Source: Dioscorea cayenensis subsp. rotundata (lineage: Eukaryota > Streptophyta > Magnoliopsida > Dioscoreales > Dioscoreaceae). Taken from it: 64,000 bases of DNA. The translations under genes and the position numbers were made by a program. Shown here piece after piece: positions 11,001 to 19,632 of the stretch (its first letter is position 1; each line of letters opens with the position of its first letter). Under the pieces are notes generated by a model. It saw nothing but the letters and a program-made list of their open reading frames with translations, ran no database searches and was not told the origin of the DNA. The DNA lies in NCBI RefSeq assembly GCF_009730915.1, contig NW_024088473.1, positions 34,020 to 98,019 of the forward strand. The letters are read 5' to 3'.

Positions 11001-12778
11001 TATACAAGCTACTCCCTATGAAATTGTGTATGGTAAGGCACCGCCAATCCATTTGCCTTACAAAGCATCTCATTCTAAATTTGATATGCTGGACAGAAGT
11101 TTATTGGCTAGGGAAAACATACTGAAGAGGATGAAGGAGAATTTAGCCAAGGCAAGAAATAGGATGAAACAATTGGCTGATAAACATAGGCTTGACAAAG
11201 AATACCAAATTGGAGATTTGGTTTATATCAAATTACAGCCGTACAGACAAATTTCAGTAGCTCAACGTTCTAATCAGAAGTTAGCTGCTAAGTACTTTGG
11301 TCCATATCCTATTATTGACAGGATTGGAAAAGTGGCTTACAAAATTCAGTTACCAGTTGATGCTAGAATCCATAATGTGTTTCACATATCTCAACTCAAA
11401 AAGAAGGTGGGTGATCAGGTTGTCTCTGCTGTGTGGCCTGAATTTTTGAAGAAGGGTGTTGAGGAAGATCTAAGAACTCCAACAGCTATTCTGGATCGAC
11501 AATTGGTGAAGAGAGGAAATAAGGCTGGGGTGAAAATTTTGGTTCAATGGTCCAATTCGTCACCTGAGAAAGCAACATGGGAGTTCTATGAGGTTTTACA
11601 GAAGCGATTCCCAGAATTTTGCTCTTCTAATCCTTGAGGACAAGGATTGTTTGAAGAGGGGGGTAGTTGTTACAGTTCATTTTGAAGGTTGCTAGTTTAA
11701 TGAATAAGCTGAGTAGTTTGGAGGGAATTAGAAGAAAAGAGAGAAGCTAATGATTCGGGAGAAAAGGGGGAGTGAAATGTCATTAATTAGACATGGTAGT
11801 GGGGACTGGTCTCTCAGGCATGGAGGGTAATTTGGGAATTTGGGGTTGTTTCTCTATTATATAAATACTGAAGGGTAGCAATGGAAGGGGCATTCAGAAT
11901 TTCAGATCTAATCTCTCATCTCATTTGTTCTTCTTTCCTCTTTGAATTCCTTTAGCTTGTGCTAGGGTATAGAGAAATCTCCAGGCTAGTTCTCTGATTT
12001 CTTTGGTTTGGTTGTTGATTGTACTGAATTCTTTTCAATTTCAATATAAGTAGTTGTTCTGGTGGTGTTGGTTGTTTGGTTGCTGAATTTTTCTACAGGG
12101 AAGTAGCTGAAGCTTGGAGATCGGCATCATCCTCAGAGTCTTATTTTACATACATAAATAAAAACATTGAGCATGATCTAGCATGCATTGATAATGATAT
12201 GCTCAAAGATCATATCTTTTCTTAGAAAACCAATAACTTCTCTACTAAAATGAAGGAACCAACAAACTTACAACTTCGAAATAATCTCTACAACAACAGG
12301 AACTTTAGATACCATCTCCTTCGAAGAAGCAATCTCCGGCACACGACAAAATGCAGCAAGAACCGTGATAGCGAGCTTCAAATACGCCTCTCGATCCTCC
12401 ACAACCTTCGCCCCAGCTTCACCCTTCCCCATTCCTTCACACAAGCGCCAAGAAATTCAGAACTTTTGCATCAAAATCAAAGAAAAACAGTTTCTTGGAT
12501 CCTAACCGGTCATGAGGAGGCGATCAAGAAAACGATCCCCGACAGCGCCATAAACCTTGAGTACAGAATCCTTGTCCTCACCATTGCAGAACTTCGTGGC
12601 AAGGAGGAGGCCGGCGAGGCGCTGCTCGTCCCGCTCGCCGCGCAGGAGCTTCAAACAATCGCTCAGGGCCGGACCCGAAGATGATTCCTGAGAGAAAGAG
12701 TTAGATTGAAAGATGGAAGAAGCGAGAAGAAGAAGAAGAAGATAAGAAGAACAAGAATGAAGAGGAATTGTTCACCAT
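1286..12778 (-). CDS. NCDN: Neurochondrin-like protein, partial (3' end off window)
   Basis: Plant member of the neurochondrin family, predicted alpha-helical (ARM/HEAT-like) proteins whose plant role is poorly known. Thirteen coding exons join in frame on the minus strand: 12778-12776, 12687-12507, 12434-12272, 6375-6239, 5763-5660, 5555-5460, 4356-4272, 2901-2781, 2699-2500, 2099-2008, 1938-1883, 1569-1480 and 1385-1286, giving 476 codons with all junctions GT-AG. The family N-terminus is recognisable (LKLLRGERDEQRLAGLLLAT), as are the central block ALLLAESVMSVLGEHWL and the late blocks LAETPFACKEKAQGLLEF and FLLPMLCQIT. The first exon seems to end right after ATG. Intron 3 (12271-6376) carries a chromovirus inserted antisense to the gene; without it the intron would be about 320 bp. 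The last exons are not visible between 1285 and 1, so the gene either continues left of the window or is truncated. Family call confident; exact 5' end less so. Confidence 0.85.
3050..3589. repeat. Second AGCTC-rich hAT-like repeat in a neurochondrin intron
   Basis: Lies between exons 7 and 8 of the neurochondrin gene. Many AGCTC and AAGCTCAAG motifs end in TTTACAGCCCC at 3589, similar to the end at 725. The left end starts near GGGCCACAAAA, a loose inverted match. Flanks ATTCTAAA and ATTCTATC are only suggestive of a target duplication. Boundaries uncertain. Confidence 0.4.
4975..5019. repeat. (AG)n microsatellite
   Basis: 45 bp of uninterrupted AG dinucleotides in a neurochondrin intron (between exons 6 and 7). 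Confidence 0.95.
6557..7020 (+). repeat. 5' LTR of the chromovirus
   Basis: 464 bp, TG...CA, matching the copy at 11668-12129 almost base for base. A TATA-like ATTATATAAATA occurs at 6745-6756. The left copy is 2 bp longer at about 6800 (GATCTAAATTC versus GATCTAATC). Confidence 0.97.
7023..7033 (+). other. Primer binding site (initiator Met tRNA)
   Basis: TGGTATCAGAG, two bases after the 5' LTR, complementary to the 3' end of plant initiator methionine tRNA, the usual primer for chromoviruses. Confidence 0.9.
7077..8369 (+). CDS. Retrotransposon Gag with start of protease (frame broken)
   Basis: Reading frame of 430 codons from the first ATG after the primer binding site. The N-terminal third is charged and coiled-coil-like. 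The capsid-type segment begins near residue 115 with LEFPKFSGVDLHDWLYKC. A zinc knuckle of CX2CX7HXC form begins CYWCDEKYTMGH. The frame ends just after the aspartic protease active-site motif DSGS because of a frame shift at about 8354, and another stop lies close by in the adjoining frame, so the polyprotein is interrupted inside the protease. Confidence 0.9.
   Translation: METRNQELKRVEDGLKSLLKERTEKQAEKYSKELLELKNSQNQAIQELKEQQIKDMKEVRTMLINLNPISSPSSGNLGNVPPVLAANALNSMNTAIIPSRSEKEIAYLKSVRPKLTKLEFPKFSGVDLHDWLYKCYQYFEFDETPENMKVRIASLHLESRALQWHQNFIKCRVGGEDVSWNEYATALNVRFGTELHYDPMSELKNLVQLGSVQTYLDKFDQLLNRVTLSEEYIMSFFLSGLKDEIQYIVRMFRPMNLQEAVSLAKLQEAAVENAYKKGRMVHMTAPLLPTPKFAAAGNNFNKERITGGVVRQTGEKTFKQLSSKEMEERRKKGQCYWCDEKYTMGHNCRSKQLYRLKLIVDDDYQEGEEIEEDGPVKEDTTDSEEITPIISLNALAGIRTLADYNTMRVSGSIKSQKVSILIDSGSTQLH
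8370..9148 (+). pseudogene. Damaged protease to reverse transcriptase linker of the chromovirus
   Basis: Recognisable polyprotein sequence in changing frames. A TGA at 8563-8565 stands where the family normally has tryptophan. One open stretch runs 8572-8997. Frame shifts are needed near 8955 and near 9070 to follow the family pattern into the reverse transcriptase. Together with the break at 8354 these make the copy non-functional in this region. Confidence 0.8.
9149..10924 (+). CDS. Retrotransposon reverse transcriptase, RNase H and integrase (5' part)
   Basis: 591-codon open frame. The first methionine is internal to the polyprotein and not a true start. Reverse transcriptase motifs are present in order: LDLRSGYHQI, then MPFGLTNAP, then the catalytic FFDDILIYS. 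RNase H follows (TDASEEGLGAVL, then the TDHQSLKYL block). Integrase has an H2C2 zinc finger (from HTSFAGGHSG to CEICQ) and a DDE core with the DFITGLP, VSDRDPVF and YHPQSDGQTE blocks. The frame stops at TGA 10922-10924 because of a shift near 10916. Confidence 0.95.
   Translation: MIEELLDELHGAEFFSKLDLRSGYHQIRMHEDDISKTAFRTHEGHYEFLVMPFGLTNAPSIFQGLMNEIFKPYLRKFVLVFFDDILIYSSDWDSHLKQLEVVFKVLKDHQLYAKRSKCTFAFKKIDYLGHVISKSGVEMDTTKTEAIKQWPVPKSIKELRGFLGLTGYYRKFIKGYGILSKSLTNLLKKNSFHWTENSTEVFLKLKQLMCSGLILALPDFTVEFTVETDASEEGLGAVLVQKGRPIAYMSKALSEKHNSFSVYEKEMLAIVLAVEKWRPYLLGRHFIVKTDHQSLKYLMQQRISTPSQQKWMAKLMGYDFEIVYKKGSENVVADALSRRPILAAMFTIQSELWDQIQKSWVEDPDLVLLISQLQQGQCTKQYYQWEQNQLRRKNKLVVGNISEVRQLIIREFHTSFAGGHSGMDATKKRIGNYFYWRGLKEDVKTFVQQCEICQRNKNENTFPAGLLQPLPIPEGIWEDLSMDFITGLPTSHGKDTILVIVDRLSKYAHFMALSHPYTAVTVAQIFLDQIYRLHGLPKSIVSDRDPVFVSKFWNELFRIQGVKLNYSTAYHPQSDGQTEVVNRCLEQYLDV
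10921..11637 (+). CDS. Retrotransposon integrase C-terminus with chromodomain-like tail
   Basis: 238 codons continuing the integrase in another frame, overlapping the end of the previous frame by 4 bases. It contains the GPY/F-type module (FGPYPIIDRIGKVAYKIQL and HNVFHISQLKK) and a tail with ILVQWSNSSPEKATWE, a chromodomain-like motif that defines chromoviruses. Chromodomains are thought to steer integration into particular chromatin. Confidence 0.92.
   Translation: MTGEKPKDWDKWLPLAEWWYNTSFHSTIQATPYEIVYGKAPPIHLPYKASHSKFDMLDRSLLARENILKRMKENLAKARNRMKQLADKHRLDKEYQIGDLVYIKLQPYRQISVAQRSNQKLAAKYFGPYPIIDRIGKVAYKIQLPVDARIHNVFHISQLKKKVGDQVVSAVWPEFLKKGVEEDLRTPTAILDRQLVKRGNKAGVKILVQWSNSSPEKATWEFYEVLQKRFPEFCSSNP
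11653..11663 (+). other. Polypurine tract
   Basis: GAAGAGGGGGG, four bases upstream of the 3' LTR, in the position of the plus-strand priming site. Confidence 0.9.
11668..12129 (+). repeat. 3' LTR of the chromovirus
   Basis: 462 bp, TG...CA, about 98.7% identical by eye to the 5' LTR and followed directly by target duplication TCCTC. Confidence 0.97.
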
Positions 12779-12809
12779 GAGATTGGATCGACGGAGAACA
12801 GCGTCGTGG

Positions 12810-12850
12810 TTAGGGTTTTTCCGATCAAGAACAGAGAGCACTAGGGTTTT
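12810..12850 (-). promoter_or_regulatory. Telo-box-like motifs in the 5' leader
   Basis: Minus-strand AAAAACCCTAA (plus 12810-12820) and AAAACCCTAG (plus 12841-12850) resemble plant telo-boxes, which are frequent just downstream of the start site in genes active in growing cells. They lie 30-75 bases upstream of the ATG. Function here is inferred only from motif and position. Confidence 0.4.
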
Positions 12851-12894
12851 CTAGTGAAAATTACTGCCGTTTGGGTTCTTGAAGTTTCAGGGAC

Positions 12895-12905
12895 TTTTAT
12901 ATAAA
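12895..12905 (-). promoter_or_regulatory. TATA box of the neurochondrin gene
   Basis: On the minus strand this reads TTTATATAAAA, about 120 bases upstream of the proposed ATG at 12778. Between it and the ATG lie two telo-box-like motifs (see next entry). The position fits a core promoter for the minus-strand gene. Confidence 0.5.
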
Positions 12906-14100
12906 CACCCCTGAATAACGCGTAATTGCGCTTATATCCGTTATACCCTTCTTGATTTTTGAATTATTTTAAATTTTTGTTTATGTATATAAACTATATA
13001 TATAGAGAGAGAGAGAGAGAGCAGTATTTATCTCTTGTATGAGGACATGCAAAAATAATTCCACTTTAAATATTGATATTATAAAATGATAAATGAATTT
13101 ATAAAATCAACTTAAGAAATTATTCCAAAACATACAAGTAAGTTAGAAGAAGAATGTGATCATTTTTTTTTTGTTTTGGTTAATTTTGTAGGAAAAAAAA
13201 ACAACAGTGTTTTTTAATAATAAAACTATTTATTTAAGTTATTATTTGAATACCTGTGTATACATCACTGATTTTTTTTTAATAAAGGTGTTTATTAAAA
13301 GAAAATATTTTTTAAATATTTCTCGTATAAATGGTTTGCTTAATTCTATTATTGTATTCTTCTTTTGAAGCTTAGATGACGATATCAAATTATGATGTAA
13401 TTAAATGAAAGTTTAAAAAATTTTGATATTTTGAGTTCTGTTCGGACAACAACTACAATACACCATTACCCTCAATGGTATTCTTCACCTCTGGTGCACA
13501 CATTGCTTCAATTGTTGAACAAAGTCAGAGTAAGTTCATTGAAGCCTTTTTTTTTCATCCATGGCCAAGATGGGGGAGATTAGGACTAATTGGAAGAAGG
13601 TTAAAGTAAAGGGAGTTAATTGATCATTAGCTTCAAGTTAATTACGTACCAAGCCTTGCGTGCGTGCATGCATCATGCATGTGTGAAGGAATAAGGGAGA
13701 CATACAAAGATATAATTATAATTGCTTTGATTTGGTCTGGTGTGTTATTTGGTTAATAAAAAGTTATTTTTTTCTGGTGCATAAGGTCAGAATATACAAA
13801 CACAAAGCTCCCTTTGATATATGTATATCATTTTTATCTTGTTTTAGTTTGCTTGCAAAATTCCTTGAAAAGTGCATGTTTGCAGTAATCGGTTCATGAT
13901 ACTCAAGAATAAAATGCTATCTAAAATTTTTAAGGTATATATGTGTTAGTGAGCTGCCCTATTTGGGGCCCAACTTCTAATAGAGTGGATCATCCCACTT
14001 ATTAAAAAAAACTATATCAATTAATGAAATGTTTTACATGAGATATTTTATGTGTGTAAAATCCTCCCAATCATTGAGATAGGAAAAAAATGAGAAGAAG
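12906..14100. other. Intergenic AT-rich DNA
   Basis: Upstream of the neurochondrin promoter. Contains a (GA)n run at 13004-13021 and long A and T runs. No gene, RNA gene or element end recognised. Confidence 0.7.
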
Positions 14101-14880
14101 AGAACAGTGAAAAAAAAAACGTAGAAAGAAAGTGAGAAAGAAAGAGCTCAAGAAGAAAGGGATCAGGATAAAGGTTGGCAAGAAGATCCTCGGCGATAGA
14201 TACTAGATGTCACCCATATTCTTGGGTAGAGGAACCTTGCTAGTAATTAGACACCTAATCCATTGAGTTGATTTCCATTTTATCTATTTTTGAAGTCTTT
14301 GTTCCATCTTTTGTGAAGATGATGATGAACGCATGTGTTGAAAGACTCTTTTATTGAACTCTCATGTCTTTGAACTTGTATATTTCTAGTTAACTAGAGA
14401 GAGATCTTTGTAAACACCATTAATTGACATAGTGGAAGCATTGTAAGATGCTCTGAGGAATTATGTGGTTTTTTTCTCGAAAAGGTTTCCACACTAAAAA
14501 TTGTTGTCTTACATTAATTGCATGTATTTTGTCAATTTTGTAAGTATTATCTCCTTCTACATCACAAAGAAGGGTTAGAATCGTACTTTCAAGGGTTGTA
14601 TCTGACCTAGGAGAGTCAGAAGCCCATATAGAGGTTGTATAGAGTCGACAGAAAGCCTTGCGGATGCCTTGCGGCCTGTATAGAGGCAACATATATAGAG
14701 TTGGCAATAAGCCTTGTAGCCCGCATAGGGTAAGTGCGGCCCGCATAGGGTAAGCAGAGAGGCTTAATTAAGGGCGTCTCGCGGTCTGCATAGAGGCCAC
14801 ATGTATGAACAGTAGTAACTTTTGCTAAGTTTTCATTGTTGCGGTGCCGGAACCCCGACAATATGAAACCAACATCAAAT
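14100..14880. repeat. Decayed LTR-like fragment
   Basis: The segment around 14461-14510 (a T run followed by CGAAAAGGTTTCCACACTAA) resembles the splice and leader region often seen in plant Copia LTRs. From 14630 to 14800 it holds imperfect repeats of AGCCCGCATAGGGTAAG-type units. No ends or target duplication could be placed. Low confidence. Confidence 0.3.
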
Positions 14881-15320
14881 ATTTTGTTGTCTCAATAAAC
14901 ACATAACAAGAAGGATTCATATTAAAGTGTAAAAACAACATAAAACCATGTTTTGATTAAAAGAAAAATCCATAAAACACACACTCACACACACACACAC
15001 ACAAATATTATCATCTCAAATCCAATGGAAATAAATATCAATTTAAAATCTTTAAAAAAATATATAATAACCAATGGTTTTGCCTATTACCACCAAGTTT
15101 CTTTTGTTCTTTTCAGAGAGGATCCATGATCAAACCCCATATATTAACTCCATGCCTATGCGAGTTGGGGGGCGATGTTATGGCATGTTGGAAGATGGCG
15201 CCAAGCAAGTGAAGATTCAAAGCAGTAGCATGTGCACGGGAGGCCGTCGTCCAATTCCATTGGGAATTATAATACTAACGAAGCGCATGACATGGCTGGA
15301 GATGCACATTGATTGAAAGA
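14881..15320. other. Intergenic DNA with (AC)n and possible LTR 3' end
   Basis: An (AC)n tract lies at 14986-15003. Around 15329 the sequence ATTTTGGTGCTTTTCGTTGA resembles the end of LTRs that precede plant gypsy gag genes. That agrees with the gag remnant that follows, but no left LTR boundary is visible. Confidence 0.3.
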
Positions 15321-15375
15321 TCCATAACATTTTGGTGCTTTTCGTTGATTTCTGGTGTGAGTTTTGTTTGTTATT

Positions 15376-15976
15376 CATGGTGGAATCTACTCGCATGAAA
15401 GATATCTCAGATAAATTGGATACAATGTTGGTTGTGATGGATTAGCATGAGGAGAGACTATTAGCATCTATGGATCGACGAGATGAATGTATGAATCTTA
15501 TAGAACAATCTCTCAATCGGTTGGCCTTACTTCTAGACAATCAGTAACCTAAATTTCAGAACAATATTGATGCATCAACAACAACTCAAATAGTCATTAT
15601 CTGGGAAGAACAGGATTCTCACTCTATTCCTTCTGGTAAATGAGAGCAATATGTCGACTTTCCTCTGTTTTATGGCACTGATGTTCTCCAATGGATATTT
15701 CAGGTAGGGATGGCAACGGGTTGGGTCGGGTGCGGATTTTACCATACCCGTATCCGTACCCGCTACCCCGCTAGTATACTCGAACCCGACGGGTTTTAAA
15801 AACCCCAACCCATACCCGCACCCGACGGGTAATTGGGTACCCGCGGGTATACCCGCCCCAATATTAAAAAAATTAATAATTTTTTTATAAAATAAAATAA
15901 AATAATTATAAACTACAAGACTAAACAAAGAAGAAAAATAAAAAACCCTAAATTGTTAAGTTGTAGAACTTATTAG

Positions 15977-16020
<44 letters not shown>

Positions 16021-16330
16021 AATATTTTAGTAATTTTAACTTCGGGTCAGGTACAGGTTCGGGTATTAGAATTCTCATACCTGCACCCGCACCCGTTTTA
16101 TACAAGTCGGGATTTACCCGAACCCGACCCGAAACCCGGTTAAATCGGGTTTTACCCGTCAAACTCGGGTCGGGTCAAGTCGGGTCCGGTTTGGGTATTA
16201 TTGCCATCCCTAATTTTAGGCTAAAATAGTTGTTTCAGTATTTTGAGATTACTAATCCTTATAAACTCAAGATAGCACATATATATTTCGAAGGCCCAAT
16301 GATTCCCTAGTATTAAATGCTAAAGAAGAA
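15376..16330 (+). pseudogene. Ty3/gypsy gag remnant split by a MITE
   Basis: Translation from the ATG near 15378 gives MVESTRMKDISDKLDTML followed by stops, then a capsid-type VDFPLFYGTDVLQWIFQ just before 15697. This matches the FPxFxGxDPxxWI pattern of plant gypsy Gag. The piece resumes after the inserted element at 16213. Several in-frame stops show it is dead. Confidence 0.6.
15705..16212. mobile_element. hAT-type MITE with 8-bp target duplication
   Basis: 508 bp with perfect 12-bp terminal inverted repeats TAGGGATGGCAA and TTGCCATCCCTA. Flanks are ATTTCAGG (15697-15704) and ATTTTAGG (16213-16220), 7 of 8 matching, the length expected for hAT elements. The interior has many GGGTACCCG-like and ACCCG repeats and a central (AT)n run (15977-16022), and lacks coding capacity. 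It lies inside the gypsy gag remnant. Confidence 0.85.
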
Positions 16331-16445
16331 GGTTTTATTATATATATATATATATTTATGAAAGGAGCCTGAGAGGTTATTTATTAAAGGAAAACTGAAG
16401 CAAAGGACAATAAAAAAACAAACTAAAACCTTGGAAGTGGATAAC

Positions 16446-17261
16446 TGTCATAGGGCTTCTAGGCGTCACGCCCTTGGCGCGGGAGTGACAAGGCCAAGAG
16501 AAGCCGGGAGTGTGGTTAGTCCACTCCCTTAGACTAATTTCCAGGTTTCACTCTGAGCGGTCAAATATACTAGGACATGATCGGATCATCTTGTCCGAGA
16601 GCAGAGTAGCGACCCGCTCAGCTCGAGCGAGCAAAGCCTTCGTATTCTCATGCAGACGAGACGCGTGCAGGGCGAGGCGATCTCTCGGTAGGCCAGTTAT
16701 GGTACTGAGACATCCCGGGCGGATGAACAATGATTATCAGGCGCTGTTGACATGAGGGAGACACTCTATAGCTAATGGGGAGCATGGATTGATGTCGGGA
16801 CCCGGCAAATAGGAACGTTGTTGGTTTGCTAGTCCTTGGAGAGGAATTCGGCTCGGCATCTAGCTCTTAGAATGGGAACGTCTCGATGAGCGTTCGTCCT
16901 GTTGCCCTTGGATGAAGATTCCAAGACTTGGCTATATAATCCCCCCTCCATTCTCCCTTTCATTCATCCCATTCTTCACTCTCTCATTCTCATTCTCATT
17001 CTCATTCTTAGGAGAAGAGAGCTCTCACTTAGGAGAAGTGAGAGGGAGAGAGGAAGGCTTGTAATTTGGCTTCGGTTGTAATAGCTTTCTTCTATCAATA
17101 GAGAGTTTATCTTTTCTCTCTTATCTTTTGTGTCCACCCTTTGTGTATGTTCCTTGGGCATGTGTGAGTTCTTACACCTACGAGAGCGGACGACTTGTGA
17201 GTGCGCACAAGTGCCGCACGGAGGAGTCTTGAAGGTTGCCACGCCGACAAGCCCCGTGTCA
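16446..17261. mobile_element. Solo LTR with 5-bp target duplication
   Basis: 816 bp beginning TGTCATAGGG and ending CCCGTGTCA, flanked on both sides by ATAAC (16441-16445 and 17262-17266). A TATA-like TATATAAT at 16933-16940 lies in a suitable place for an LTR promoter. No primer binding site, polypurine tract or coding region is present, so this is best read as a solo LTR left by recombination. It splits a LINE-like fragment. Confidence 0.75.
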
Positions 17262-17269
17262 ATAACCTC

Positions 17270-17745
17270 CAAGAAAACTAAACAAACGAAAACAAACTAA
17301 ATATTGAAGCCTTTAGATAAGAAGCATTTCATAATCCATCTAGGAAGGTCCCGTCCTTGATGAAATAAGATAATAGTATGGAAACTAGCTCCAAACAACA
17401 CAAAGTTTTTGAGCAAGGATCATCCATTCAAAAAGAATAGCATGGACTTCTGGATTTCCAATTAGATGCAAAATCTGATTGATAGTGTATATCCAATGTG
17501 TGGCTTTCCAATTATGCTGAAGATCAGAAATTTTGACAACATTACAAAGATCCTTGTTATCTAGAAAAATATATGGAAATGTAAGATTATTGGCTTTGAT
17601 GTAGTTTAAAGCATCTATCAAGGAAATGGCTTCAGTCTCCCGTGGTGACTTTTTTGGGATATGGCAACAACCCACGATAAGAATATTAGCTTGTTGATTG
17701 CATATGTAGAAGCCTGCACCTGCAACACTTAACCTTGTTCTATAA
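17270..17745 (-). pseudogene. LINE-type RNase H fragment
   Basis: Minus-strand translation includes ETEAISLIDALNYIKANN and FLDNKDLCNVVK, resembling the RNase H domain at the C-terminal end of plant L1-like retrotransposons (AEA..AL.. then D.. blocks). The open piece is 96 codons (17675-17385) and the frame can be extended upstream with stops. The solo LTR lies just downstream. It abuts the truncated hAT transposase at about 17750. Confidence 0.5.
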
Positions 17746-17751
17746 ATCCTA

Positions 17752-19027
17752 CTAAGAAAAGAAATGGTCCTTCATATATGGCAAAGTTTCCAAGTAGAAT
17801 GCATTTACTAAAGATAGAATTGGCAGGGGAACAATACTCCCTGACATGTGCTTTGGTTCTCTTGGGGATGAGTTGCATGTAAAACGGGGATCAAGAAACA
17901 TAGATAAAACGTGAAGAGGGTTGATTTTTGCAAAATATTTTTTAAATTTTAATTCCATAGGAGCAACAATGGGAGCAAAATTAGGATCACATCTATATTT
18001 TGCAAAAATTTCACTAATATAATATAAATGAGAAATAGTCATAAAAGTAGTGCGATAATAAATACCGGGAAAAAAATTAGATGCGGAATTAAAAATTTTT
18101 CAAAAACTCCTTTATCATATAGCAAACTTCCCAATCAGAATTAGTAATTCCAAGGTCGGGAAAAAACTCACGGCAATACATTGTAAGAATATCTTTGTAA
18201 TCACAAGCACAATTCAACATATTATACGTTGAATTCCACCTATGAGGAACATCAGAAATAATTTTTTTATATTTTTCCCCATTTGCCTAATCTTTTGAAT
18301 TCATGCCTTCGTGAAGAAGCTTTTGTTGCATATAAGATAGCTCCTCTAACTTTACGAATATGAGGATCAATAATTTTTAAACCATCTCTAACACATAAAT
18401 TTAATATATGGCATATACAACGAATATGAAAAAAATTTCCGGAAAACATAGGCTCTAAATGCAATTGTAACATATCAATGACACAATTATTTGCCGAAGT
18501 ATTGTCAAAAGTTATTGAAAATACAAATTTCTCAATTTTGTACTCATTAATAGTACGCATGATGTAACCGACAATATTACATGCGGTATGTTGGTATTCT
18601 AACTCAATAAAACTCAAAATACATTTTTGCAAAGTCCAATTATTATCAATATAATGAGCGGTAACACAAAGATAATTAGAATTATTTTGAGAAGACCAAA
18701 TATCGGAAGTAAGAGAAATTTTAAATAAACCTTTAGACATTTCGGAAATTAATTTTTCTTTATATTCTTCATAAATAATAAGACAATACTTTCTCATAGT
18801 AGTCCTTGAAACGGATTTAAAATTCGGATTAAAACCCTTAACTTGCATTTTTATAAATGCGAGATTTTCAACAAGATAAAAAGGTTGTTCATTTTGAACA
18901 ATAAATTTTGCAATCCATTTGATTCAGTAACAGGCTCAGGCTCAGGCTGTGAATCATCAAATTTTTCGGAGTTGTTTTCATTAAAAAAAAATGGTGCATC
19001 GAAAGGAAAATTGGGAGAGCCGACCAT
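17752..19027 (-). pseudogene. hAT transposase, decayed and truncated
   Basis: From the possible start at 19027 a short acidic N-terminus runs to QPEPEPEP, then passes abruptly to the transposase core at about 18890, apparently without the BED zinc finger. The main open piece (18848-18267, 193 codons) has hAT core blocks such as SLTSDIWSSQNNSNYLCVTA, FDNTSANNCVIDML and HIRCICHILNLCVRDGL. A frame shift near 18270 separates it from the later block at 18042-17752 that continues the hAT RNase-H-like fold. The C-terminal dimerisation region is missing because LINE sequence begins at about 17750. Confidence 0.8.
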
Positions 19028-19487
19028 TATAAAAAATAAAAAAAAGGGTTTAGGATTACCTCAACCTTGATGATGTAAATTTAATTCGTGGATTTCTTGA
19101 AAATACCGAATTGATGAATTGATGAAAAGGTGGGGGAATTGCCGGATTGATGAAACACTTGAGCCGAATTTGACAAACTTCAAATCTTGAACTTAAAGAG
19201 ATTGAGAACTAAGAGAGCTTGGAGTCTTCAATGCTTGAGAGATTAGAACAAGAATGAGTAATTTGGTGTGGAGAAATACGTAAGTGTTTGAGGTATTTAT
19301 AGGTTTTTTAAAATTTTCTAATTCCCAAAATACCCTTGTAAATAGCCATTTATTGTTGTTAAAAAGAGTAAAAAAGTAATTATATTTTAAAGTCTAAAAT
19401 AACCTTAAAAACTAGCCGTTTTATAGTTGTTAAAGGGGTTACAATAGTAATTTTCCAATATTTTAATTAGTTAGGGAAAAAAAATTT

Positions 19488-19632
19488 GACGGGCCGGCCC
19501 GAAACAGTTACTTGTGGCAGGCCGCTGGCCGTGGCCTGGCACGGCACTGTAGCTGACGGTGCCAGGCCAGGCACGGCCCAAACCGTGCTGGGCCGTGCCA
19601 GGCTCGGGCCGGACCAGTTGACTACAGCCCCA
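19488..19632 (-). repeat. hAT terminal region rich in GGCCGTGCC motifs
   Basis: GC-rich block in AT-rich surroundings with repeated GGCCGTGCC and GGCACGGCC motifs in both orientations. 19527-19578 forms an imperfect hairpin. It ends at CTACAGCCCC, minus-strand GGGGCTGTAG, resembling a hAT terminal repeat. Clusters of such subterminal motifs are typical transposase binding sites. It lies upstream of the transposase remnant, so it is probably that element's 5' end. Confidence 0.6.

Larger units (their letters stand above)
6552..12134 (+). mobile_element. Ty3/gypsy chromovirus LTR retrotransposon, recent insertion
   Basis: Complete element from 6557 to 12129 flanked by the 5-bp target duplication TCCTC (6552-6556 and 12130-12134). 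Both LTRs begin TG and end CA. A tRNA-iMet primer binding site and a polypurine tract are in place, and gag, protease, reverse transcriptase, RNase H, integrase and a chromodomain-like tail follow in the usual order. The LTRs differ at about six substitutions and one 2-bp indel over 462 bp, about 1.3%; at a commonly used grass rate (1.3e-8 per site per year) this suggests roughly half a million years. The coding region has at least four frame breaks and one in-frame stop, so this copy is unlikely to be autonomous. It sits in intron 3 of the neurochondrin gene in the opposite orientation. Confidence 0.97.

Noticed and set aside
12250..12684. Plus-strand open frame of 144 codons
   Set aside because: It lies antisense to neurochondrin exons 2 and 3, whose minus-strand translation matches the family.
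14740..14760. Repeated CCCGCATAGGGTAAG units considered as a CRISPR-like or satellite array
   Set aside because: Only two adjacent copies plus diverged pieces, in a plant genome; more like a decayed LTR.
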